Positions 56,260 to 64,000 of a stretch of DNA of 64,000 nucleotides are shown here, piece after piece; within the stretch, counting starts at the first letter, position 1; the number at the start of each line of letters is the position of its first letter. This DNA is from Nitrospirota bacterium (lineage in GTDB: Bacteria; Nitrospirota; Thermodesulfovibrionia; UBA6902), in assembly GCA_016213935.1 (NCBI GenBank), contig JACQZG010000001.1, positions 32,280-96,279 of the forward strand. The letters run 5' to 3'. Under the pieces are notes generated by a model. It searched no databases. It was not told the DNA's origin and worked only from the letters and a program-made list of their open reading frames with translations. Position numbers and translations under genes: made by a program.

Positions 56260-56370
56260 TACTAAAAATTTACCGGTTCTTTTCCGCATAACCAGAATCA
56301 TTGGTTCATTAAGAAATATCAAATAATTAACGGTTGTTAATTTTAATAATTTTTTATCACAGGAGGGGTT

Positions 56371-59300
56371 ATGAAAAGTTTTGAGAGATTCAAAGCCGTA
56401 ATTTCAACCATCATGGCGGTCATCTTCTTCTCTTCTACAACAATATGGAGCGCGACGCCGTTGATGCAGAGCAACTGGACCGGGAAGATAAGGCCTGGCT
56501 TCATGGCAGGCGACAGTGACAGCGGGACGGACTATTTCATTGACCTTCTTTTGCCGGTTACCGGAGATAGCTCAAGCCTGTTCTTCTTTAACCCTCACTA
56601 TAGAGGCGACAGTAACGACGGAAGTGAAATAAACCTCGGTTTTGGCTACAGGAAACTCACCAAGTTAGAAAATAGGGATTTCATACTCGGCGGAAATATC
56701 TTTTATGATGCCATGACGAGTCAAAACGATAATGACTTCGCGCAGATCGGTTTTGGCGTGGAAGCCCTCTCTGATATGTTTGATCTCCGCGCGAACTATT
56801 ATCACCCGATAGGAACCACAAAAGAGCATATGCCTTCCCTCGATAAGTATACTCTCGGCAGTTCCTCTCTGCTCGTATATAAAGGTTACGAAGAAGCGCT
56901 TCAGGGAATTGATGCAGAAGCCGGCTTTCTTGTCCCCGCGATATCCGACACAGTTGAAACCCGTCTATACGGCGGCGGGTATTGGTACTTCTCTGATGTG
57001 GCAGATGATGTAACCGGTTTTAGGGCCCGCCTTGAAGTTAGGCCCGTTCAGCTTGTAAACCTTAATCTTGAGTTCAAGACCGACGATTTACAGGATTCGA
57101 CATTCATCGGCGGTTACCTTGATATTCCTTTCTCAGTCTCGGACCTTTTTGCCGGCAGCAATCCTTTCAAAGGCATTGATAAGATGACCGAGTACGGCAA
57201 AGGCTTGCGTTCTCTTGCGGACAGGATGACCGACAAGGTAGTTAGGGACAGGCATATAACTACAGGAGCGCAGACAAGCGACACAACGGAGACAGCAACG
57301 GCAAGCAACGGCAAACCGATTCGCATGATATATGTAAACGCGGATAACGAGAGCGAAGGAACCGGCACGCTTGCAGACCCGTTTCAGGACATTATGGATG
57401 CTGACACAAGCGACCTTTGGGATGAAGGCACATGGGTATATGTATTCAGCTCTGACGAGGAGGGCGACCAGTTTGACGATGTGCATTTCACAATGCTTGA
57501 TGATATGGCGCTATGGGGCGAAGGCTATCAATATCTCGGCATAGGCGGCGGGCCTAACCCGATACTGGACGGCGACGGCTATGGCGATGTGGTGACTATC
57601 GGGGACAATAATATCGTTATGGGAATGACTATTCAGAACGGCGAAACGGGAATATACGGCTCTGACATCATGACCGCAGACATCCATGACAACATTATAC
57701 GCGATGCCGTCGGGACGACTACGGGAGTACACATAGAGAATAATTTCACGGACACAAGCATCAGCGACATGCATCTTGCCTATACATTTTCAAACAACCA
57801 GATACTTAACAACAATGACAATGGCGTATATATCGAAAACAATATCTGGACGACAGCGGATGAGGGCTCCATTACTGACACGAGCATAGCTATCACTTTT
57901 ACAGACAATACCATCTTTGGCAATTCTGATGACGGCATTGATATTAATAATCAAATATGGACAGAAGGTTCATCAGCCCCGATATCGGATGTAACCATAA
58001 CCACCACCTTTACGGATAATGTGATAATTCAAAACGGCGACGACGGCGTTGACATTAATGAAAATTACATATGGACAGAAGCGGGCGACAGCCCTGTCTC
58101 AACTTCTTCCATCAATAATTCATTCTCAGGCAATACGATTGATCTGAATGACGACGGCGTGGTTATGGATAATGAGATCTGGACAAGCGGCACAAGCGAC
58201 AGCCCGATAAGCGATGTAAGCCTGACAAACACCTTTATAGAGAATCAGATAAATGACAACAATGACGACGGCGTTGACATGTATTACAACTGGATTTGGA
58301 CAGATTACGACAACAGCGGCATAACAGACACTGCTATCAGCAACACCTTTGAGAATAACGTGATTGACAGGAACAAGTCTGAGGGAGTTTATATAGAGGA
58401 AGACTATATAGCAACATACGGCGTCAACAGCCCGATAACCAACGCGAGCATAACAGAGAGCTTTACAGAGAACGAGATCACGCATAACTACTATGACGGA
58501 GTATATATTGAAGATCAATATATCTATACTGATTACGACAACAGCGGCATAACAAACGCCTCTATTAATAACACCTTTGAGAGCAACGTCATTGACAGAA
58601 ATGATGATGAGGGCGTTTATATTGAATATAGCTATATATACACTTCCGGCACTTCCGGCGGCAGCCCAATAGATAACGCTGACATCAATTACAGCTTCAG
58701 CAACAACCAGATGATGAATAACTATGATAACGGAGTTTATGTTGATGATGCGTATATATATACAGACTATGCCGACAGCCCGATATCAAACTCCTCGATC
58801 AATTACACATTCACCAGCAACACTATTGGCGGCAGTTCAGATGAGACAAGCGTCTATATTGAGAACAACGAGATATACACTTACGGCAACGCAAGCCCGG
58901 TAACCGACACAGCGATATACATGGATTTTGAAGACAATACTTTCAATGACAATGATTATGATGACGGGGTCTTTATTTATGACAGGGAGATATATACCGG
59001 CGGCAATGACAGCTATATTGAAAATGCCGAAATCGCCACCTCATTCACAGGCAATGACATCAGCAATAATTATGATTACGGCGTTGACACTGAATACAGC
59101 TATATATACACTTACGGCACAACCGGAAGCTATATAGAAAACGCCGCCATCTCTTATCTCTTTGATACCAACACCATAAACAGCAACGGTGACTACGGCG
59201 TCGATATCGATGATGATAATGAAATATACACTGACGGAGATGAAAGCCCGATAACCAACGCGAGCATCACCCACACCTTCACAGACAACACGATAAGCGA

Positions 59301-62064
59301 TAATGACAGCGAGGGCGTTGAGATAGATGAAGTCGGGGAGATCTATACCGGAGGCACAGCCAGCCCCATAGACAATGCCAGCATCGCCGTGGCCTTCACA
59401 AACAACCAGATAAATGACAATGACGATTACGGTATCTACGTAGATGAGTCCTATATCTATTCATACGGCGATGACAGCGGAATCACCAACTCCGATGTCA
59501 CTTACGATTTCATTGGAAACTCCGTAAGCAGGAATGACTCCACCGGCATCTATCTCTATTACCCCGAGATCGAGACAGGCGGGGCAAACAGCGGTATTGA
59601 AAACGCAGGCATAACCAGCACATTCACCTCAAACCTTATAAACAACAACTATAGTGAGGGCGTTTATATATACTATCCGGGCTACATATACACAGACGGC
59701 GCCAACAGCCCGCTCACAACCGTTTCCATTCTCACCGAGTTCACAGACAATGAGGTAATGAATAACTATTCTTACGGTGTCTATATGTACGACGCTGAGA
59801 TCTATACCTCTGACTCGGCAAGCCCCATAGATGACGCTGACATAACCTACAGCTTCAGCAACAACCAGATAGATAACAGTGACAGTGAAGGCGTAGAGAT
59901 AGACTATTCCTATATCTATACTTCTGGCACTGCGAGCGGGATCACCAATACCGGCATCGCATATGACTTCACTGAAAACTCATTAAGCGGAAATGAAGGC
60001 GGGGGTGTCTATTTATACTATAGCGAAATCTCTTCGAGCGGGGACAATAGCGCCATTGAGAACGCAAGCATAAGCAACACGTTCACAACAAACATCATAA
60101 ACGACAACTGGGACGACGGCGTTTATATCTCATACGGAGGCTATATCTATACCAGCGGGGATGACAGCCCGCTCACAACCGTCTCCGTGCTCACAGAGGC
60201 GACCGAAAATGAGATCATTAACAATGACGGGTCCGGCTTTGAGGTCAATGACACTTACATCTATCAATACAGCGGCGCTGACAGCCCGATTGACAACGCC
60301 ACCATCACCAACACATTTGACAGCAATGATATGCACGGCAATACCGATGCCAACCTTTACATATATGAAAATGACATTTATGCCGGAGGCACGGCATCGG
60401 GTATAACAAACTCGAGCATCGCAAATACCGTCACCAATAATGACCTCAGCAGAAGCGACGACGGCGAAGGCCTCTATATCTACGATAATTATATTTATAC
60501 CTACGGCACTGACAGCGACATCTCCGACGTTGATGTCACCACAACGGTAACAAATAATGACATCAGCTATAATGACAGTTACGGTGTTTATGACAGCTAT
60601 TATTATATTTATACAACCGGCGCGGGAAGTTCATTGGACAACGCCTCTATAGCCAATGCCTACACCGATAACCTGATCAACGGCAATTATGACGAGGGCG
60701 TTTTAATGGATGACCATGAGATATACTCCAACGGCGCAACCAGCCCTGTGTCTAATGTCAGCATCTCAAACAGCTTTGTCACAAACCAGATAAATGACAA
60801 CGGCGACGAAGGCGTTGAGATAGATCAAAACTACATATACTCGACCGACATAAACAGCGGGGTAACAAATGCCGCTATCACAAACACCTTCACATCCAAT
60901 GAGGCAGAGGATAATGACCGCCAGGGCCTTGAAGTAGATGACAACGAGATATGGACCAACGGCTCAAACAGCGCCGTCTCAACCGCCAGCATAACAAACA
61001 CCTTCACAGAAAATACAACTATCAATAATTATGATGAGAATATCTATATCGGCTGGCAGGGCATATACACTACAGGAAATACAAGCGATGTCACCACCGC
61101 TCTCATCACCAATACCCTCACTGACAATACCGCGAACCTGAGCGATGATGAAGGGGGTGTGTATATCGACGACAACGCGATATATACAAACGGCATTACC
61201 AGCGACATCTCAGGTTCTGACATCAACAATACCCTCACCGGAAATGTGATGAATGATAATACTAACGACGGCCTCTATATCTACAACGAGATATATACGA
61301 CCAACAGCAGCTCAAACGTGACAACCTCAGGCATCACAAACACGCTCACGAATAATGAGGCAAATGGGAATTTCTGGGGTGACGGCGTATATCTTGAAAA
61401 TGATATATACACCAACTCGTCAGGCTCGTCATTAACAACAATATCCGTGGTTAATACATTGACCAATAATGTTATGAGCAGGAACACTTATGACGGGCTG
61501 GACATTGAGAATTACATTTACACTAATGCCGCAAACAGCGATATCGTTACGGCAAGTGTCGCAACGACTCTGACTGGCAACACCACTGACGGAAACGGCG
61601 AGTGGGGAGGCCAGGGGATATATCTTGAGAGTGATTTTTGGACAAGTGCTGGAACAAGCGGCATATCAGGCTCTACCTTGACTGATACGCTCAGGACAAA
61701 CATCTCTACATATAATGACGGCGACGGCATCTATCTTTATTCGAATATCAATGATGTCGCGCTGACAAACGGCATAACCACCAACGTCCTGCTTGAAAGC
61801 AATACGGCAACATACAATATGGATGACGGTATTGACCTTGACTATGACACTGACGGGACATTTGTAGGCGACCTCGGAGGCGGGCTCCTCGGTTCTTTAG
61901 GGAAAATCTCTCTCTTTAACAACCTGGATAATGATCTCAATAATGACACGGTCAATCTTCTTAAGGCTGAGAACAACTGGTGGGGCGTCAATGCTGACCC
62001 GGGCGCAAATATCGGAGGAGCTAACACAACAGATTACACGCCGTGGCTCACTTCAATGCCGTAA
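56371..62064 (+). CDS. giant inverse-autotransporter-type protein with beta-helix repeat passenger
   Basis: 1897 residues, no cysteine seen. A signal peptide (about 1-29, ending SSTTIWSA) is followed by an intimin/invasin-type outer-membrane barrel (about 30-255): EINLGFGYRKLTKL, DFILGGNIFYDAMTSQND, FDLRANYYHPIGTTKE. A linker leads into IRMIYVNADNESEGTGTLAD (about 318), the usual opening of right-handed beta-helix proteins. From about 475 to 1790 come about 34 repeats of 37-41 residues, rich in Asn, Asp, Thr and Tyr. It ends in a capping NNWWGVNADPGANIG. The barrel is N-terminal and the passenger C-terminal, the inverse-autotransporter order. Likely a surface adhesin. Single-gene unit with its own promoter and terminator. 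Confidence 0.86.
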   Translation: MKSFERFKAVISTIMAVIFFSSTTIWSATPLMQSNWTGKIRPGFMAGDSDSGTDYFIDLLLPVTGDSSSLFFFNPHYRGDSNDGSEINLGFGYRKLTKLENRDFILGGNIFYDAMTSQNDNDFAQIGFGVEALSDMFDLRANYYHPIGTTKEHMPSLDKYTLGSSSLLVYKGYEEALQGIDAEAGFLVPAISDTVETRLYGGGYWYFSDVADDVTGFRARLEVRPVQLVNLNLEFKTDDLQDSTFIGGYLDIPFSVSDLFAGSNPFKGIDKMTEYGKGLRSLADRMTDKVVRDRHITTGAQTSDTTETATASNGKPIRMIYVNADNESEGTGTLADPFQDIMDADTSDLWDEGTWVYVFSSDEEGDQFDDVHFTMLDDMALWGEGYQYLGIGGGPNPILDGDGYGDVVTIGDNNIVMGMTIQNGETGIYGSDIMTADIHDNIIRDAVGTTTGVHIENNFTDTSISDMHLAYTFSNNQILNNNDNGVYIENNIWTTADEGSITDTSIAITFTDNTIFGNSDDGIDINNQIWTEGSSAPISDVTITTTFTDNVIIQNGDDGVDINENYIWTEAGDSPVSTSSINNSFSGNTIDLNDDGVVMDNEIWTSGTSDSPISDVSLTNTFIENQINDNNDDGVDMYYNWIWTDYDNSGITDTAISNTFENNVIDRNKSEGVYIEEDYIATYGVNSPITNASITESFTENEITHNYYDGVYIEDQYIYTDYDNSGITNASINNTFESNVIDRNDDEGVYIEYSYIYTSGTSGGSPIDNADINYSFSNNQMMNNYDNGVYVDDAYIYTDYADSPISNSSINYTFTSNTIGGSSDETSVYIENNEIYTYGNASPVTDTAIYMDFEDNTFNDNDYDDGVFIYDREIYTGGNDSYIENAEIATSFTGNDISNNYDYGVDTEYSYIYTYGTTGSYIENAAISYLFDTNTINSNGDYGVDIDDDNEIYTDGDESPITNASITHTFTDNTISDNDSEGVEIDEVGEIYTGGTASPIDNASIAVAFTNNQINDNDDYGIYVDESYIYSYGDDSGITNSDVTYDFIGNSVSRNDSTGIYLYYPEIETGGANSGIENAGITSTFTSNLINNNYSEGVYIYYPGYIYTDGANSPLTTVSILTEFTDNEVMNNYSYGVYMYDAEIYTSDSASPIDDADITYSFSNNQIDNSDSEGVEIDYSYIYTSGTASGITNTGIAYDFTENSLSGNEGGGVYLYYSEISSSGDNSAIENASISNTFTTNIINDNWDDGVYISYGGYIYTSGDDSPLTTVSVLTEATENEIINNDGSGFEVNDTYIYQYSGADSPIDNATITNTFDSNDMHGNTDANLYIYENDIYAGGTASGITNSSIANTVTNNDLSRSDDGEGLYIYDNYIYTYGTDSDISDVDVTTTVTNNDISYNDSYGVYDSYYYIYTTGAGSSLDNASIANAYTDNLINGNYDEGVLMDDHEIYSNGATSPVSNVSISNSFVTNQINDNGDEGVEIDQNYIYSTDINSGVTNAAITNTFTSNEAEDNDRQGLEVDDNEIWTNGSNSAVSTASITNTFTENTTINNYDENIYIGWQGIYTTGNTSDVTTALITNTLTDNTANLSDDEGGVYIDDNAIYTNGITSDISGSDINNTLTGNVMNDNTNDGLYIYNEIYTTNSSSNVTTSGITNTLTNNEANGNFWGDGVYLENDIYTNSSGSSLTTISVVNTLTNNVMSRNTYDGLDIENYIYTNAANSDIVTASVATTLTGNTTDGNGEWGGQGIYLESDFWTSAGTSGISGSTLTDTLRTNISTYNDGDGIYLYSNINDVALTNGITTNVLLESNTATYNMDDGIDLDYDTDGTFVGDLGGGLLGSLGKISLFNNLDNDLNNDTVNLLKAENNWWGVNADPGANIGGANTTDYTPWLTSMP
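57780..61760 (+). repeat. about 34 tandem protein repeats (37-41 aa) in the giant adhesin
   Basis: Each unit has the layout TFTxNxIxxNxxxGVYIxx, then xxIYTxGxxSPIxNASI. I counted 34 IYT/IWT-type cores between residues about 480 and 1765. Units are diverged at DNA level, unlike the TPR gene, so the array is old. The last units shift to TLTxNxxxxN. Confidence 0.85.
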
Positions 62065-62083
62065 CTTGTTATTGCAGTTGACC

Positions 62084-62118
62084 AAAAGCCCCGCGTCTTG
62101 AAGGCGCGGGGCTTTTTT
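62084..62118 (+). terminator. intrinsic terminator
   Basis: AAAAGCCCCGCG, 9-base loop, CGCGGGGCTTTT then TT. It ends the giant adhesin gene, about 20 bases after its stop. Confidence 0.93.
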
Positions 62119-62169
62119 ATGCCTTATCAGCTTGACTTTTAAGGCTTTTTACATATAAATTAACTACCT

Positions 62170-62913
62170 ATGCGCAGGCCTTATATCGCGGCAAACTGGA
62201 AGATGATGAAGAACCTCGCGGAGACCGAGGAGTTTATAAACTCCTTTATCCCGCTTGTTGCAGGCATATCTGATGTCGATATCCTTATTGCCCCGCCGTT
62301 TACATCCCTGAGCATTGCGTCACACCTGCTTCTGCCGACAAATATAAAGCTCGGCGCGCAGAACATGCATTATGAGGAGAACGGAGCTTACACGGGCGAG
62401 ATATCTGCCGACATGCTCCTCTTTGCCGGGTGTTCAACCGTGATAATCGGCCATTCAGAGCGTAGGCAGTATTTCAATGAGACTGACGAGATAGTCAATA
62501 AGAAGATTAAGACGGCAAAGAAAAAAGGGCTTGAGGTGATTCTCTGCGTCGGCGAGTCGCTTGAGGAACGCGAATCAGGCAGGACGTTCGGCGTTCTTGA
62601 TAAACAGCTTGCAGGCTCATTAAAGGATATCTCAATGGACGGAGTAACCGTAGCGTATGAACCGATATGGGCGATAGGCACGGGCAGGACCGCCACTCCG
62701 GAGATTGCCAATGAGACGCACGGTTACATAAGGGAATGGCTTAATAAGAACAAAGGAAATGCCGGTTCGGTCAGGATTCAGTACGGCGGGAGCGTAAAGC
62801 CTGAAAACATCAGCGAGCTTATGGCTCAATCAGAGATAGACGGCGCTCTCGTGGGCGGGGCGAGCTTAAAACCCGAGAGTTTTGCTAATATAATAAAAGG
62901 AGCTAAAAAATAA
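62170..62913 (+). CDS. tpiA: triosephosphate isomerase
   Basis: 247 residues. N-terminal AANWKMMKNLAETEEF (Asn, Lys of the active site), catalytic histidine VIIGHSERRQYF, catalytic glutamate VAYEPIWAIGTGRTATPE, phosphate loop RIQYGGSVKPEN and GALVGGASLKPESF. It interconverts DHAP and GAP in glycolysis. The stop abuts the secG start directly. Tight coupling with secG is common in many bacteria. Confidence 0.97.
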   Translation: MRRPYIAANWKMMKNLAETEEFINSFIPLVAGISDVDILIAPPFTSLSIASHLLLPTNIKLGAQNMHYEENGAYTGEISADMLLFAGCSTVIIGHSERRQYFNETDEIVNKKIKTAKKKGLEVILCVGESLEERESGRTFGVLDKQLAGSLKDISMDGVTVAYEPIWAIGTGRTATPEIANETHGYIREWLNKNKGNAGSVRIQYGGSVKPENISELMAQSEIDGALVGGASLKPESFANIIKGAKK

Positions 62914-63300
62914 ATGTACACATTTCTCGTAATAATTCATCTTTTTGTCTGTTTCTTTCTGATATTCGTCGTCCTCATACAGAGCAGCAAGGGCGCCTCA
63001 ATGGGCACCGGGTTCGGGGGAGGCTCGAGCCAGACGCTATTCGGGGGGAGGGGGGCTACGACATTCCTCGCGAAGATGACGACAGCCACTGCGATTTTAT
63101 TCATGATAACATCCCTGACACTCGCCTTCTATTCGGTCAAGAAAGAATCCATAGTATCAGATATGCCGCCTGTCAAAGAGCAGACATCCGCGCCCCTGAC
63201 AGAGACTGCCGGCCCTCTCACAACTGCGCCTTCCGCGGGCCAGCAGGGCGATGCCACATCAGCGCCTGTGACAAACACGCCGCAGGAAGGGGCAAAGTAG
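62914..63300 (+). CDS. secG: preprotein translocase subunit SecG
   Basis: 128 residues, longer than usual SecG because of a 50-residue Pro/Thr/Ala-rich tail. Core: membrane helix 1 (FLVIIHLFVCFFLIFVVLIQ), conserved loop SSKGASMGTGFGGGSSQTLFG and helix 2 (TTATAILFMITSLTLAFYSV). It supports SecYE in export. Begins at the base after the tpiA stop. Confidence 0.94.
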   Translation: MYTFLVIIHLFVCFFLIFVVLIQSSKGASMGTGFGGGSSQTLFGGRGATTFLAKMTTATAILFMITSLTLAFYSVKKESIVSDMPPVKEQTSAPLTETAGPLTTAPSAGQQGDATSAPVTNTPQEGAK

Positions 63301-63414
63301 CCCTATCGCTCTGACCAAGGTATAACTTTTGACTGCGTAAATTTTACTTTTACGCCCGCTTTTTTCCATAATTAACCATAAGCCGCTGAATTCTCATGCG
63401 CTGTCTATAGAGTC

Positions 63415-64000
63415 ATGAAGATATTCTTTAATAAATTTTTTACCTTTTTCCTTTTATTGATAATGGGGCTCGGCGGTTACGGCGATGCCCTCGGAAATGA
63501 TTATCATGTGAAGAACAGCCGCCACACAGGCTCAAGAAATACCTACAAAATTCTCTTCCGCCCTGATTCAGATGTATCAAACAGGAGCGCCTCATCCGAT
63601 AACGCATTCACATTCCTCTCTCAAAAGAACCGTGATTTCGGACTGCCCCGCGGCCTCTCTAACCTCAAGCTTGCAAAAGTGAGGGAAAGCCTCCTCGGCA
63701 GACATTACCATTTTCAGCAGTATATAAACGGCATCCCCGTAGAATCGGCTGAAATAATAGTTTCGGCAGGAAATGACGGAAATATTCTCAGGGTTTTTAA
63801 TAATACCTACCCCGTAAAGACTAACCCTCTGGAACTCAAAAAGAAGATCATAAAAGAGGATGCCCTTAATAAGGCGTGGAGGGACCTGAAAGTTCACGGC
63901 AAACTCCTCTCAATGCCCGAATCAGAAGCCTTCTATCTCCCTGAGGCCTCCGGCGTCCGGCTCATATACAGGACGAGGATAAGCGTTACGGCGCGTGCGG
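63415..64000 (+). CDS. secreted thermolysin-type (M4/M36) metalloprotease, N-terminal part
   Basis: Runs off the right edge; 195 codons seen. A signal peptide (KFFTFFLLLIMGLGGYGDA) is followed by an FTP-type propeptide: RGLSNLKLAKVRESLLGRHY then HFQQYINGIPVESAEIIVSA and a PepSY-like segment. FTP/PepSY propeptides precede M4 and M36 zinc proteases; the catalytic HExxH is not in the window. Fourth secreted protease gene of this region. Confidence 0.75.
   Translation, partial: MKIFFNKFFTFFLLLIMGLGGYGDALGNDYHVKNSRHTGSRNTYKILFRPDSDVSNRSASSDNAFTFLSQKNRDFGLPRGLSNLKLAKVRESLLGRHYHFQQYINGIPVESAEIIVSAGNDGNILRVFNNTYPVKTNPLELKKKIIKEDALNKAWRDLKVHGKLLSMPESEAFYLPEASGVRLIYRTRISVTARA

Larger units (their letters stand above)
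55513..56370. other. 858-bp AT-rich non-coding region, candidate origin/partition segment
   Basis: No credible gene on either strand. Contents: one exact DnaA box (55536-55544), two parS-like 16-mers (55663 and 55840), several AT-rich tracts (55600-55660, 56225-56270) and a sigma70-type promoter near its right end. rpmH, yidC and mnmG, genes often close to oriC, are also in this window, though 50 kb away. No dnaA, dnaN, parA or parB is present, so identification as oriC is not established. Confidence 0.4.

Noticed and set aside
57780..61760. Long repeat zone suggesting tandem DNA satellites
   Set aside because: The repeats are protein-level within one frame and well diverged in DNA.

Overview
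The window reads as a chromosomal segment of a diderm, probably anaerobic bacterium. Gene content points to Nitrospirota (Thermodesulfovibrio-like) or a close relative. That is inference from the mix of CFI-box-CTERM subtilases, a UbiA/UbiD pair, a TrpB2-type synthase, a large SAICAR synthase and dispersed palindromic repeats; there is no rRNA here to prove it. Most of the sequence is a compact housekeeping chromosome of moderate G+C. One visibly AT-rich island (about 19250-24240) and one AT-rich non-coding stretch (about 55513-56370) stand out.

Layout. 1-2219: end of a glycogen phosphorylase gene, then yidC, yidD and rpmH on the minus strand with no rnpA between rpmH and yidD. 2345-9498: mnmG, a lipid-linked sugar operon (flippase-like protein, GT2, and a PAP2 phosphatase fused to a GT39-type transferase that carries an 11-base poly-G tract) and an outer-membrane barrel. 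9549-14009: two secreted subtilases with CFI-box C-termini. 14023-19248: rsmA, a DUF559 nuclease gene associated with inverted copies of a palindrome, an AddA/UvrD-type helicase-nuclease and a Fic protein. 19346-24170, island: m5C methyltransferase, a MIG-like mismatch glycosylase, two unrecognised genes in tail-to-tail overlap with it, a TPR protein with near-identical repeats, and a solo HicB-like protein. 24288-34691: recN, a CysE-CysS fusion, DoxX, TMTC-like TPR membrane protein, typA, radical SAM protein, small zinc-binding protein, phosphoesterase. 34700-41124: DUF1015, a putative menaquinone set (UbiA-like, class II aldolase, UbiD) punctuated by REP-like repeats, a BrnA antitoxin with only the tail of its toxin, and a SAICAR synthase. 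41278-50975: third subtilase, zinc ABC transporter, mdh, long NDK-like protein, TrpB2, OM barrel, ftsH. 51179-55512: ileS-lspA, a C2H2-like mini-protein, and a tsaD gene with an internal deletion. 55513-56370: non-coding, with one exact DnaA box and two parS-like sites. 56371-64000: a 1897-residue inverse-autotransporter-like protein with about 34 beta-helix repeats, then tpiA, secG and the start of a thermolysin-type propeptide protein.

Best leads: the giant beta-helix protein on an intimin-type barrel; the AT-rich methyltransferase/glycosylase/unknown-gene island; palindromic elements inserted in frame inside coding genes; the gene fusions (CysE-CysS, PAP2-GT39); the gapped tsaD; and the DnaA-box/parS non-coding segment. 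No tRNA, rRNA, CRISPR array or intact insertion sequence was seen.
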